From assembly GCA_046154695.1 (NCBI GenBank), contig JBJXFI010000097.1, forward strand, positions 1 to 10,345: a stretch of 10,345 bases of DNA. Direction: 5' to 3'. A program made the translations under genes and the position numbers. The DNA is from DALYLB01 sp046154695. GTDB taxonomy: Bacteria > Acidobacteriota > Blastocatellia > RBC074. The notes beneath the pieces are model-generated. The model was not told the origin of the DNA. It saw only the letters and a program-made list of their open reading frames with translations, and ran no database searches. This document shows positions 1 through 6,696 of this stretch, piece by piece; position 1 is the first letter of the stretch, and every line of letters begins with the position of its first letter.

Positions 1-176
1 GCGCCGGACCGCGCCACGATCTATCGCCCCTGCCGGGGCTCGATGGCTTTTCCTGTCAATTCCGGCGGTTACGCTTCGCTTCACCGCCGGCTACCGTCTG
101 GTGTTCCTTCGGAACACAACAATGCGCCGATTGTCCATCAATTTTGCGAAATTGTGTCCCACTTTTAATCACACCC
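1..176. repeat. Right part of MITE-like palindromic element (copy 1)
   Basis: This stretch aligns base for base with 6935-7109, with about seven substitutions and one 1-bp indel (roughly 95% identity). It ends at the same point, in the terminal arm TTGTGTCCCACTTTTAATCA followed by CACCC. It contains the GCCCCTGCCGGGGC palindrome, the right arm of the internal inverted repeat and the small hairpin GTGTTCC-TTC-GGAACAC (101-117). The left half of the element lies outside the window, so its total length here is unknown. An open frame starting with GTG at 101 runs out of the repeat into the Nudix gene, but I regard that start as an artefact. Confidence 0.85.
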
Positions 177-191
177 AACAACGATCACTCT

Positions 192-240
192 GTTTGAAGT
201 TCCGCCTTCATGCCAATGGCATGAAGGCAGGCCCTCAAAC
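192..240 (+). promoter_or_regulatory. Leader hairpin upstream of the Nudix gene
   Basis: A perfect 11-bp stem (GCCTTCATGCC, 204-214, with GGCATGAAGGC, 218-228) closes on a 3-nt AAT loop. After a symmetric 6/6 internal loop, an outer 6-bp stem pairs GTTTGA (192-197) with TCAAAC (235-240). The whole 49-nt structure ends 7 nt before the probable Shine-Dalgarno AGGGA (248-252) of the Nudix gene. No T-tract follows, so it is not a canonical intrinsic terminator. It may be an untranslated leader element affecting mRNA stability or translation, or another dispersed palindrome. Its presence is directly visible; its role is inferred. Confidence 0.5.
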
Positions 241-259
241 AATTTCCAGGGACGAATGC

Positions 260-850
260 ATGAAGAATCAGTTTGAATGGCGGGAAGTCGAAACAGTCCA
301 TCGCGAAAGAAGAAGCTCGAAGCATGGCGAGGAACTGCGATGGCTGGTCAATCGCGAGGCGATTCTGAATCGCGAATCGGGCGAGGTGATTCGTCGGGCG
401 ACGTTTCGCCATCCGGGGATCTGCGTGATCGTGCCGTTCGCGGCGCCGGACCGGATCGTGCTCATGCATCAGTATCGCTATTCGGCCGACGATTGCTTGT
501 GGGAATTGCCGGCCGGGACGCTGGAAGGACGCGAGGAGAATGCGCGCATGATCGCCGTCGAGTCGCCAGAAGATTGCGCGCGCCGCGAACTGCTGGAAGA
601 GACCGGATACGAAGCCGCGCGATGGGAGAAGATTTGCGAATGTTATGTGATGCCGGGGATGAGCGACGAGCTGATGCATGTTTTCTTTGCCCGCGACCTG
701 ACGCCCGGCGAGCAGTCGCTCGATGTCGGAGAGGTGATCGATGAAGTCCGTCCCTTCACCCTCGCGGAGATCGATTCGATGATCTCGGGCGGGGGAATTC
801 GGGACGCAAAGACGCTGGTGGGGCTCTTCTATGCGCTCCGGCGGGCCTGA
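260..850 (+). CDS. Nudix hydrolase, ADP-ribose pyrophosphatase type
   Basis: A 196-aa cytoplasmic Nudix hydrolase, most likely cleaving ADP-ribose to AMP and ribose 5-phosphate. Evidence is the QYRYSADDCLWELPAG segment (residues 71-86) typical of ADP-ribose pyrophosphatases, the catalytic half of the Nudix box RELLEETGY (109-117) with metal-binding E110, E113 and E114, and Pro132 16 residues after G116, in the MPGMSDE segment, as in the ADPRase subgroup. The box is unusual: G86 and E92 fit the first half, but 16 rather than 7 residues separate E92 from R109. I chose ATG 260 because AGGGA lies 7 nt upstream. A longer frame from GTG 101 would place its N-terminus inside the repeat and is rejected. 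The 3' end overlaps convergent thiO by 22 bp. Other Nudix substrates such as nucleotide sugars are possible. Confidence 0.88.
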   Translation: MKNQFEWREVETVHRERRSSKHGEELRWLVNREAILNRESGEVIRRATFRHPGICVIVPFAAPDRIVLMHQYRYSADDCLWELPAGTLEGREENARMIAVESPEDCARRELLEETGYEAARWEKICECYVMPGMSDELMHVFFARDLTPGEQSLDVGEVIDEVRPFTLAEIDSMISGGGIRDAKTLVGLFYALRRA

Positions 851-1977
851 TCGAACCGCAGGGGGCTGAAGGGGCGAAGGTCGATCTCGGATTCACCGCG
901 AAGCGCGAGGTCGCTGATGGCGCGGGCCGTGATCGGCGTGAGCAGAATGCCGTTTCGATAATGGCCTGTGGCATAGATCAGCCCATCGGCCTCCCCGCGC
1001 CGGCCCAGCACCGGCCACTCATCGCGGGGAAGTTCGGAGCAAATCTTCGGGCGGAGCCCCGCCCAGGTCTCAATGATCGGCATCCCGGCGAGCGCGGGAG
1101 CGATCTCGACGGCGCGTTCGATGATCGAGGCGATTCCGCCAGCCGTCACCCGTTTGTCATAGCCCGCATGTTCGGTGGTCGATCCGGCGATCACGTATCC
1201 GCCGTGGCGCGGAACAAGATAGGCGCGGCATGAATAGATGACATGCGAGATGGCGCCGGCGGGCATCTCGACGGCGATCATCTGCCCGCGCACAGGCTCG
1301 ATCCGCAGCGCGCTCGCCCGCTCGATCCGCGTGGACCAGCACCCCGCGGCAAGAATCACAATCCGGGACTGGATCTCTCCCCGGGTCGTTCCGACACCCC
1401 GAATCTCCCCTCCGCTCGAGAGCAGTTCGGTGGCTTCCGTCAGCGGCATCATCGTCACGCCCGCCCGCTTCGCCGCGATTTCGACCGCCTTGACCAGGCG
1501 CCGGTTGTCGACCTGATGGTCGTCCGGAAATTTCAACGCCCATCGCAGCGAGGGACTCATCGCCGGCTCGAGCTTCCACACGCAGTCGCGGTTCAGCCGC
1601 TTCACATTCAATCCGGCATCGCGCTGCCAGGACCAGCGATGCTCCAGCTCCGCTTCATCCTTTTCGTCGAGCGCCAGATGGAGCGTGCCCTCCGTTCGAT
1701 ATTCAATGTCGATGCCCGAGGCTTCCCGCAGTTCGCGGGCGAACCCGGGATACATCGCGCGGCTCGCGGCGGCCAGGTGATAAAATTCGTCGGCCCGATC
1801 GGCCTCGGCCAGCGGACCGAGAATTCCGCCCGCCGCCCACGAGGCCTCCTTGCCCGCCTCGCCGCGCTCGATCACGACAACCCGCATCCCCCCCTGCGCC
1901 AACCGCCACGCGATCGAACACCCGATCACGCCGCCGCCGATGATCGCGGCATCGAACTGTTTCGCAGTCTCATCCAT
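829..1977 (-). CDS. thiO: Glycine oxidase ThiO-like FAD-dependent amine oxidase
   Basis: A 382-aa flavoprotein of the D-amino-acid oxidase (DAO) family. ThiO oxidises glycine to iminoacetate (dehydroglycine) with O2, feeding the thiazole branch of thiamin synthesis. The N-terminal Rossmann motif is GGGVIG (residues 14-19), with E37 ending the second beta strand for ribose binding. PVRGQMIAVE lies mid-protein, and the C-terminal GLRPKICSELPRDEWPVLG and YATGHYRNGILLTP segments match the ThiO flavin and substrate region. Length is normal for the family. ATG 1977 has only a weak upstream GAAG, and the gene starts 9 nt after the stop of the preceding small gene, so it may rely on operon read-through and coupling. 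No thiS or thiG is in the window, so a more general amino-acid oxidase role is possible. Confidence 0.85.
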   Translation of the reverse strand: MDETAKQFDAAIIGGGVIGCSIAWRLAQGGMRVVVIERGEAGKEASWAAGGILGPLAEADRADEFYHLAAASRAMYPGFARELREASGIDIEYRTEGTLHLALDEKDEAELEHRWSWQRDAGLNVKRLNRDCVWKLEPAMSPSLRWALKFPDDHQVDNRRLVKAVEIAAKRAGVTMMPLTEATELLSSGGEIRGVGTTRGEIQSRIVILAAGCWSTRIERASALRIEPVRGQMIAVEMPAGAISHVIYSCRAYLVPRHGGYVIAGSTTEHAGYDKRVTAGGIASIIERAVEIAPALAGMPIIETWAGLRPKICSELPRDEWPVLGRRGEADGLIYATGHYRNGILLTPITARAISDLALRGESEIDLRPFSPLRFDQARRSA

Positions 1978-1986
1978 TGTCGATCT

Positions 1987-2244
1987 TCACGCGGCGTCGG
2001 GCGCCGCGTCCTGCCGGGGCTCACAGCCCCGATACTCCTCCCGCATCTTGCGCGCATTTTCAAGATGACGGTCCGTTTGCTCGATCTCCGTGTCGATCAG
2101 TTGATCCACCGTGTCCCTGATCGCCAGCAGCACGTCCTTTTTGAACGTCCCCAGTTCATCCGCCGTCTTCTCCGGCAGACTCGCCCAAAACGAATCGATC
2201 AGAAAATTGATCGGGTTGGTCGCTGTCTCTTTTTCTTCCGCCAT
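1987..2244 (-). CDS. Small helical protein of unknown function
   Basis: An 85-aa acidic protein that I do not recognise. It appears almost wholly alpha-helical, with an amphipathic stretch around residues 10-70 (NPINFLIDSFWASLPEK near the start, then long charged helices). There is no signal peptide or membrane segment. ATG 2244 was chosen because AAGAGG lies 4 nt upstream; the frame extends further upstream only through the AT-rich hairpin and has no better start. The last 14 residues (72-85, RGCEPRQ then DAAPDAA) are encoded by two palindromic repeat modules, so the original protein may have ended near residue 71. It lies between queD and thiO, 9 nt before thiO, and is probably co-transcribed with it. 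A phasin-like or oligomerising role is possible but unsupported. Confidence 0.65.
   Translation of the reverse strand: MAEEKETATNPINFLIDSFWASLPEKTADELGTFKKDVLLAIRDTVDQLIDTEIEQTDRHLENARKMREEYRGCEPRQDAAPDAA
1989..2034. repeat. Double palindrome inside the 3' end of the small gene
   Basis: Two adjacent hairpins: ACGCGGCG (1989-1996) with CGCCGCGT (2002-2009) across a 5-nt loop, and CGGGGCT (2015-2021) with AGCCCCG (2025-2031) across CAC. They overlap the stop-proximal coding sequence of the 85-aa protein. The 12-mer CCTGCCGGGGCT (2010-2021) recurs at 29-40 and 6963-6974, and AGCCCCGATA (2025-2034) recurs at 6847-6856, both inside the MITE-like element. The block therefore looks built from the same repeat modules. 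No T-tract follows, so it is not a clear terminator. Confidence 0.7.
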
Positions 2245-2256
2245 AAAACCTCTTCG

Positions 2257-2351
2257 GAGAGTTGATAATTGAGAGTTGATAATTGAGAGTTCGCCTCGCG
2301 CCAGAGACCTTCTCACTGTCAACTCTCAATTATCAACTCTCAATTATCAGT
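2257..2351. repeat. AT-rich long hairpin with 14-nt tandem units
   Basis: A perfect 29-bp inverted repeat: the arm at 2263-2291 is the exact reverse complement of 2321-2349, around a 29-nt GC-richer loop (2292-2320). Each arm is made of about two tandem copies of the 14-nt unit GTTGATAATTGAGA. It lies between queD and the 85-aa gene on the minus strand, in an otherwise GC-rich region. The queD stop codon TGA (2349-2347) is the first triplet of the arm. It could terminate or process the queD transcript or stabilise its 3' end, but there is no terminal T-run. Its composition contrasts sharply with its neighbours and suggests insertion of a dispersed repeat. Confidence 0.9.
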
Positions 2352-2727
2352 CGATTGTATAGCTCGCGGCGCAGGTGTCGGTTTCCCATACGCGCACCTT
2401 GTAGACCTGGACGCGTTCGTTATCGATCTCCCGGGCGACTTCGTGGAGGAAGTAGCCGGCCATCTCCTCCGCCGTGGGATTGAGTTCCTTGTCGAACGGG
2501 GGCAGGTCATTGATGTTTTTGTGGTCGAGATAGTCCACGACTTTTTTCGTTGCGGATTTGAGCATCTTGAAGTCGATCAGCAAGCCAATGTGGTCCAGTT
2601 CCTTGCCCCGCACATAGACCTCGACGCGGTAATTATGCCCATGGGTGTTTTCGCATTTGCCCTGATAGCCGCGCAGCGCGTGGGCCGATGAGAAACCCAT
2701 TTCGATCATCACTTCCCGTGTTGCCAT
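2347..2727 (-). CDS. queD: 6-carboxy-tetrahydropterin synthase (QueD / PTPS family)
   Basis: A 126-aa T-fold enzyme. QueD converts 7,8-dihydroneopterin triphosphate to 6-carboxy-5,6,7,8-tetrahydropterin, an early step in making the queuosine precursor preQ0. The zinc ligands are visible as H16 (FSSAHAL) and H29/H31 in CENTHGH, where C25 is the catalytic cysteine in the C-x3-HGH arrangement typical of QueD. The DH pair in VDYLDHKNIND and the WET near the C-terminus match the catalytic relay and the pterin-anchoring glutamate. The start at ATG 2727 has a strong GGAGGA 7 nt upstream. No queC, queE or queF is in the window. The stop codon is donated by the AT-rich hairpin, so the extreme C-terminus may have been trimmed or reset by that insertion. 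A 6-pyruvoyl-tetrahydropterin synthase activity is the main alternative. Confidence 0.92.
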   Translation of the reverse strand: MATREVMIEMGFSSAHALRGYQGKCENTHGHNYRVEVYVRGKELDHIGLLIDFKMLKSATKKVVDYLDHKNINDLPPFDKELNPTAEEMAGYFLHEVAREIDNERVQVYKVRVWETDTCAASYTID

Positions 2728-2759
2728 GCAGTAATCCTCCGATGATGGGATGAATGGCG

Positions 2760-2768
2760 ATTATAGCA
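2760..2768 (-). promoter_or_regulatory. Extended -10 promoter of queD
   Basis: On the minus strand the sequence TGCTATAAT reads from 2768 to 2760: a perfect TATAAT with the TGn extension that substitutes for a -35 element. No good -35 hexamer is found at 16-18 bp spacing. Transcription would start near 2753, about 26 nt before the queD ATG. Confidence 0.55.
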
Positions 2769-2789
2769 TGCGGGCCGGGCCGATCCGGA

Positions 2790-2818
2790 TTGAAAGTTTG
2801 CCGGATCGCGATTAGAGT
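2790..2818 (+). promoter_or_regulatory. Sigma70-type promoter of the isocitrate dehydrogenase gene
   Basis: TTGAAA (2790-2795, 5/6 to consensus) and TAGAGT (2813-2818, 4/6) are separated by exactly 17 bp. Transcription would begin near 2825, leaving a leader of about 42 nt that includes AAGGGA (2854-2859). It is divergent from the queD promoter in the same spacer. Confidence 0.55.
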
Positions 2819-2866
2819 GCGCCTTCTTGCAAGTCGAAGATCAACCATTCATTAAGGGAATTCCAG

Positions 2867-3877
2867 ATGGCATATAAAATCACACTCATTCCCGGGGACG
2901 GGATTGGATCGGAGATCACGGGAGCGGTCGTGCGCATCCTCGGCGCGGCGGGGGTCGATATCGAATGGGAGAGTTTCGTGGCGGGGGCGGAGGCGTTGTC
3001 GCGATATGGAGACCCGCTGCCGGAGCCCGTGCTCGAATCGATCCGGAAGAACAAGATCGCGCTCAAGGGGCCGTTGACGACGCCCGTCGGAACGGGGTTC
3101 GCGAGCGTCAACGTCCGGCTGCGAAAGACGCTCGATCTATACGCCAATCTGCGCCCGGTCCGGAATCTGCCGGGGCTCGTGACTCCGTTCGGCGACGTGG
3201 ATCTGGTCGTGGTGCGGGAGAATACGGAAGATCTCTATTCGGGCCTGGAACACGTCGTGGTCCCCGGCGTCGTCGAGAGCATCAAGATCATCACCGAAAA
3301 GGCCTCGACGCGCATCGCGCGCTATGCCTTTGAATACGCGGTGCGCGAGGGGCGCAAGAGAGTGACGGCCATTCACAAGGCCAACATTATGAAGCTCTCC
3401 GACGGCCTCTTTCTCGACTGCTTCCGCAAGGTGGCCGTCGAGTATCCGCAAATCGCCGCGGACGACAAGATCGTCGATAACGCATGCATGCAGCTGGCGA
3501 TGAAGCCGCAGCAGTTCGACATCCTGCTGCTCGAAAACCTGTACGGAGACATCGTCTCCGACCTCGCCGCGGGGCTGGTCGGCGGGCTGGGGATCGTGCC
3601 GGGCGCAAACATCGGCGAACTGGGAGCGGTCTTCGAGGCCGTTCACGGCAGCGCGCCCGACATCGCCGGAAAGAATCTCGCCAATCCGACGGCCATGCTT
3701 CAAAGCGCGATCATGATGCTGCGCTATCTGGGCGAACGGGCGGCCGCCGAACTGATCGAACGCGCGATGATCCACACGCTCGCCGACAAGCAGATTCGCA
3801 CTCGCGACCTCGGCGGCATCGCCAGCACGACCGAATACACCGAGGCCGTCGTGGCCTCCATGCGGGAGCTGGCGTAA
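2867..3877 (+). CDS. NAD-type isocitrate dehydrogenase (IDH/IPMDH family)
   Basis: A 336-aa beta-decarboxylating dehydrogenase that most likely oxidises isocitrate to 2-oxoglutarate in the TCA cycle. Seen in order: the N-terminal IPGDGIG (8-14); the substrate loop with S80, N82, R86, R96 and R99 around DLYANLRP; R117-E-N-T-E-D with catalytic Y124; catalytic K171 in HKANIMKLSDG; metal-binding D204, D228 and D232 in the NLYGDIVSDLAAGL region; and the NAD site GAVFEAVHGSAPDIAGK (253-269). The short length and the HGSAPDIAGKNLANP cofactor loop resemble eukaryotic-type NAD-IDH rather than NADP-IDH. 3-Isopropylmalate or homoisocitrate dehydrogenase are less likely alternatives, and no leu genes are adjacent. 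ATG 2867 has AAGGGA 7 nt upstream. It has its own promoter and converges on mltG. Confidence 0.85.
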   Translation: MAYKITLIPGDGIGSEITGAVVRILGAAGVDIEWESFVAGAEALSRYGDPLPEPVLESIRKNKIALKGPLTTPVGTGFASVNVRLRKTLDLYANLRPVRNLPGLVTPFGDVDLVVVRENTEDLYSGLEHVVVPGVVESIKIITEKASTRIARYAFEYAVREGRKRVTAIHKANIMKLSDGLFLDCFRKVAVEYPQIAADDKIVDNACMQLAMKPQQFDILLLENLYGDIVSDLAAGLVGGLGIVPGANIGELGAVFEAVHGSAPDIAGKNLANPTAMLQSAIMMLRYLGERAAAELIERAMIHTLADKQIRTRDLGGIASTTEYTEAVVASMRELA

Positions 3878-3878
3878 T

Positions 3879-3896
3879 CGTCCGGTGCACCGGACG
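3879..3896. terminator. Palindrome between convergent stops
   Basis: The perfect 18-bp palindrome CGTCCGGTGCACCGGACG fills most of the 23-bp gap between the stops of the isocitrate dehydrogenase and mltG genes. As RNA it gives a 7-bp GC-rich stem with a TGCA loop on either strand. Neither side has a T-run, so it may only slow polymerase or protect both 3' ends. Confidence 0.4.
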
Positions 3897-3900
3897 CTGT

Positions 3901-4983
3901 TCACCTGCTCCGCTGTTCGCGCTCCTGCTGCCGGAGAATCTGGACCGCGCGGACGTGTTCCCCGGAACTGGCGGAGAACTTGTGCGAGCCGTCGTTGCGG
4001 GTCGCGTCCACGACGAAGAAGAGGTAATCGGTGGCGGCCGGATAGAGCGCCGCCTCAATCGACCGCTTGCCCGGCGAGGCAATGGGGCCCGGCGGAAGCC
4101 CGGCGCGTTTGTAGGTGTTGTAGGGAGAGTCGCGATCGAGGTCGCTCTGATAGATCTTGCCGCGATATTTTCCCTCGATGAGCGCGGCATAGATCACGGT
4201 CGGATCGCATGCGAGGGTCGAGCCCATCTTCAGCCGTTTGTGGAAGACCTGCGAGATCAGCTCGCGCTCGCTGTCGACCTGGGCCTCTTTTTCAATCAGG
4301 GAGGCGAGGGTGACGACCTGCCGCGTCTTCCATCCCAATTCACTGGCGCGATCCTGCCATTGCGCGGTGTAGACCTTGCGAAACCGCTTGACCATGGCTT
4401 CGACCAGCTTTTCGCGCGTGGTGTTGGTCGTATATTCGTACGTGTCCGGAAAGAGATAGCCTTCCAGTGTTCGCGCGTCGGGATCCAGATCTTCGATCAG
4501 GGATGTGTGCTTGAACATCGACAGGACTCTTTCGACCGTGGCCGAAGGCTCCTTCAGGCCCTGCAGGTCGGCGATGACCCGCGCGATATCGAACTGGTTG
4601 TATCCTTCCGGGATCGTGAACTGGCGGGTGGCCACGCCGCCCACGATGAGTTGATTGATCACCTGCCGCGCCGTGATCGGCGATTTGAAATCGTAATCGC
4701 CCGCCTTGAGCGGCCTTCCCTCCGAGAAGAACCGCATCCAGAGCCGCATCGGCAGCTCGCTTTCAAGGATCCCCTCGCGATGCAGGCGATAGACGATCTC
4801 CGAGGTCTTGGAACCCGGATCGATCGTGATCGTTCTTCTCACCTCGTGCTTGTGGGGAGAATCGAGCGCATTCGTCAGCCAGATCCATCCGCCGATCAGG
4901 GCCGCGCCGCCCAGCGCGAGCAGAATGAGAAATCTGGAAAAGAGGCTTCTTCGTTTTCGTTGGGGATATTGTCTGCGTTGCAT
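3901..4983 (-). CDS. mltG: Endolytic transglycosylase MltG (YceG-like)
   Basis: A 360-aa inner-membrane protein that cleaves nascent peptidoglycan strands and helps set glycan length. A basic cytoplasmic N-terminus (residues 1-13) is followed by one membrane segment (about 14-37). A LysM-like region follows around 50-120 (VRRTITIDPGSKTSEIV, then AGDYDF). The YceG catalytic domain then shows GYLFPDTY (175-182), SLIEKEA with catalytic E231, YNTY (288-291) and LPPGPIASPG (296-305). Length is normal. No strong ribosome site precedes ATG 4983, only a distant GGA, so translation may depend on the preceding gene: it follows ruvX by 31 bp on the same strand. Together with ruvX it forms a conserved-looking cell-growth operon. 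Confidence 0.93.
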   Translation of the reverse strand: MQRRQYPQRKRRSLFSRFLILLALGGAALIGGWIWLTNALDSPHKHEVRRTITIDPGSKTSEIVYRLHREGILESELPMRLWMRFFSEGRPLKAGDYDFKSPITARQVINQLIVGGVATRQFTIPEGYNQFDIARVIADLQGLKEPSATVERVLSMFKHTSLIEDLDPDARTLEGYLFPDTYEYTTNTTREKLVEAMVKRFRKVYTAQWQDRASELGWKTRQVVTLASLIEKEAQVDSERELISQVFHKRLKMGSTLACDPTVIYAALIEGKYRGKIYQSDLDRDSPYNTYKRAGLPPGPIASPGKRSIEAALYPAATDYLFFVVDATRNDGSHKFSASSGEHVRAVQILRQQEREQRSR

Positions 4984-5014
4984 GTCGTCAGGTCGATTTC
5001 CAAAGGGAATTCAG

Positions 5015-5482
5015 TCAAGAGCGGTTGGGGGGTGTAGCCTCCGGCTCGTCCGGAGAGCTTTTTCGACGGGACAAGGCGTCGAGATAATCCTGCAGAATGA
5101 TCATTGCCGCGTACTCATCGGAGCGCGCCCGGCGCTCGCGCTCGCCGACGCCCATTTCGCGCAGAATCCGGTCGGCCTCATACGAGGTCAGCCGTTCATC
5201 CACGCTGATAATAGGGATCGAAAGCCGCTGTCGCAAACCCTCGGTCAGTCTCTCGACCCTTGCCGCCGCTTTCCCGTGCGAACCGTCCATGTTCAGGGGC
5301 AGGCCGACGACGAGCGCGCCGGCTTCATTCTCCTCCGCCAGCGCGCAGATTCGCGCCACGACATCGGCCGCGTTCATCTTCTCGCGCCGGATCGTCGTCA
5401 GCGGCCGGGACGTGAGCTGAAGTTCGTCGCAAATGGCGACGCCGATCGACCTGGTCCCGTAATCAATGGCCATGACTCGCAT
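5015..5482 (-). CDS. ruvX: Holliday junction resolvase-like RuvX (YqgF)
   Basis: A 155-aa RNase H-fold nuclease of the YqgF/RuvX family, implicated in Holliday junction resolution and in pre-16S rRNA 5'-end maturation. The first strand MAIDYGTRSIGVAI carries catalytic D7. VVGLPLNMDGS (58-68), VDERLTS with D95-E96 (94-100) and SDEYAAMIILQDYL with D122 (121-134) match the family's catalytic and structural blocks. The C-terminal tail after residue 138 is polar and poorly conserved in appearance. The start ATG overlaps the upstream gene's stop by one base (TGATG), which indicates translational coupling. mltG follows 31 bp downstream. Confidence 0.94.
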   Translation of the reverse strand: MRVMAIDYGTRSIGVAICDELQLTSRPLTTIRREKMNAADVVARICALAEENEAGALVVGLPLNMDGSHGKAAARVERLTEGLRQRLSIPIISVDERLTSYEADRILREMGVGERERRARSDEYAAMIILQDYLDALSRRKSSPDEPEATPPNRS

Positions 5483-6696
5483 CAGAGATTGTTCGATCCG
5501 CCGTGCCGTTGAAAGAAGCTGCAGGAGGAGCCCACCCAGCTCTTGTTCTTGTTGAAATCGACGCCCATCATCGCCCCCTTGCTAAAGCGGGTGAGCGTCG
5601 TGACGGCGATCGGCTCCGCGGCGGCGTCGGGCCACAGGAACATCAGCCGGACTTCAAGCTTGCTCGGTTCGTCCGGCGTCCGGATGGCGGGCGCATACGC
5701 GATCTTTTCCTGCAGCAAGAACTCTCCCCGCGCCGGCGCCGGCACCGCCTCCAGGTCCTTCCGGGTAAGCTGGACATTGACGCCGCTTCCCGCGAAGGAG
5801 AAGAGGGGCTTCAGCACGAAATTTTCCAGATCTTCCGGAAGCCGATCGAGTCGATCGAGAAACCAGGCCCGCGGAACCGTTCGATGGCGAAGGAAGGGGA
5901 GCGAGAACTTGCTCATCCGATAATACCAGTTCGGATGGCCCGTCCACTCGACGTCGAGCTCGTCGCGAAAATCGAACGCGCTCTCGACATTTCGCCGCAC
6001 GAACTCGTCAATGATGACGCGATTATAGAGGCGGCGGATCTCGATCTCCCGCCCCTCCCTGCGATAGAAGAGCTTGCGGCCGCGCTTGATGATTTGCGAG
6101 ACGCACACGAACGGGATGCCGAACAGCTTTTCGGTCGCCTTGAAATCCGGGAGCGTCTTTTGATGGATCGGATCGATCTCCATCAGGACGACCTGCTCGG
6201 GATCGTGCCCGCCCAAGAGGATCTCGCCAAGCTCCGCCAGATACCGCTCATCGCTCCAGCCATGCAGAAGATAGTCGAGGCTGGCCAGTTGCTCATAGTG
6301 GCGGCGGCATTCGACGGGCAGCACAAACTGAAAGGCATAGAGAGAGGCGCATCCCTGCAGCTCGATCAAACGCGGCGCGAGCCGCCCCTCCGCATCCCGC
6401 GCGATCGCGAAATCGACCTGGATGTATTGCGGGTGGGCGCCCTCGTTGGGCGCATGAAACGCGGGGGGAATTGCCCGCGCCGATTCAGAGAGATATTCCG
6501 GCGTGCGGAGCTGGAATATGATCTCCCTCGATGCCTGCTCCATCTCCGCCAGCAGCTCAGCGGGCAGGAAGGCCGGCGTTTCACAGACCCGGAAATCGAG
6601 TTTCGTGTCGACAGCCGCCTCCAGCGAGGCCAGAAACCGTTCGTGCGTCTTCTGATTGAAGTTCGTGTTGAATCTATCGCGCAGTTCCGGAACCAC
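5482..6696 (-). CDS. ATP-grasp-like protein of unknown substrate
   Basis: A 404-aa soluble protein that looks like an ATP-grasp ligase, probably forming an amide or peptide-like bond. In the chosen numbering VDFAIARDAEGRL followed by LIELQG lies at 94-115, RLYNRVIIDEF at 222-232, VLKPLFSFAGSGV (a K-x-glycine-rich ATP loop) at 294-306, LLQEKI at 327-332, EVRLMFLW at 348-355 and GVDFNKNKSWVG at 378-389. The D/E-rich block before the glycine-rich loop resembles the order in glutathionylspermidine synthase-like enzymes. I do not recognise a named family. I prefer GTG 6696 because a GGAGGGGGAG tract (6710-6701) precedes it; ATG 6753 has no ribosome site and would add 19 Arg-rich residues. It heads the operon with ruvX and mltG. 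Confidence 0.6.
   Translation of the reverse strand: MVPELRDRFNTNFNQKTHERFLASLEAAVDTKLDFRVCETPAFLPAELLAEMEQASREIIFQLRTPEYLSESARAIPPAFHAPNEGAHPQYIQVDFAIARDAEGRLAPRLIELQGCASLYAFQFVLPVECRRHYEQLASLDYLLHGWSDERYLAELGEILLGGHDPEQVVLMEIDPIHQKTLPDFKATEKLFGIPFVCVSQIIKRGRKLFYRREGREIEIRRLYNRVIIDEFVRRNVESAFDFRDELDVEWTGHPNWYYRMSKFSLPFLRHRTVPRAWFLDRLDRLPEDLENFVLKPLFSFAGSGVNVQLTRKDLEAVPAPARGEFLLQEKIAYAPAIRTPDEPSKLEVRLMFLWPDAAAEPIAVTTLTRFSKGAMMGVDFNKNKSWVGSSCSFFQRHGGSNNL

Noticed and set aside
2257..2349. Possible CRISPR array from the repeated 14-nt units
   Set aside because: The units are tandem without spacers and arranged as an inverted pair; there is only one loop and no cas gene nearby.
3484..5037. Open plus-strand frame of 517 codons
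   Set aside because: It runs antisense to mltG and across the end of the isocitrate dehydrogenase gene, has Arg/Gly/Ala-rich low-complexity composition and shows no family motif. GC-rich codon bias opens such shadow frames.
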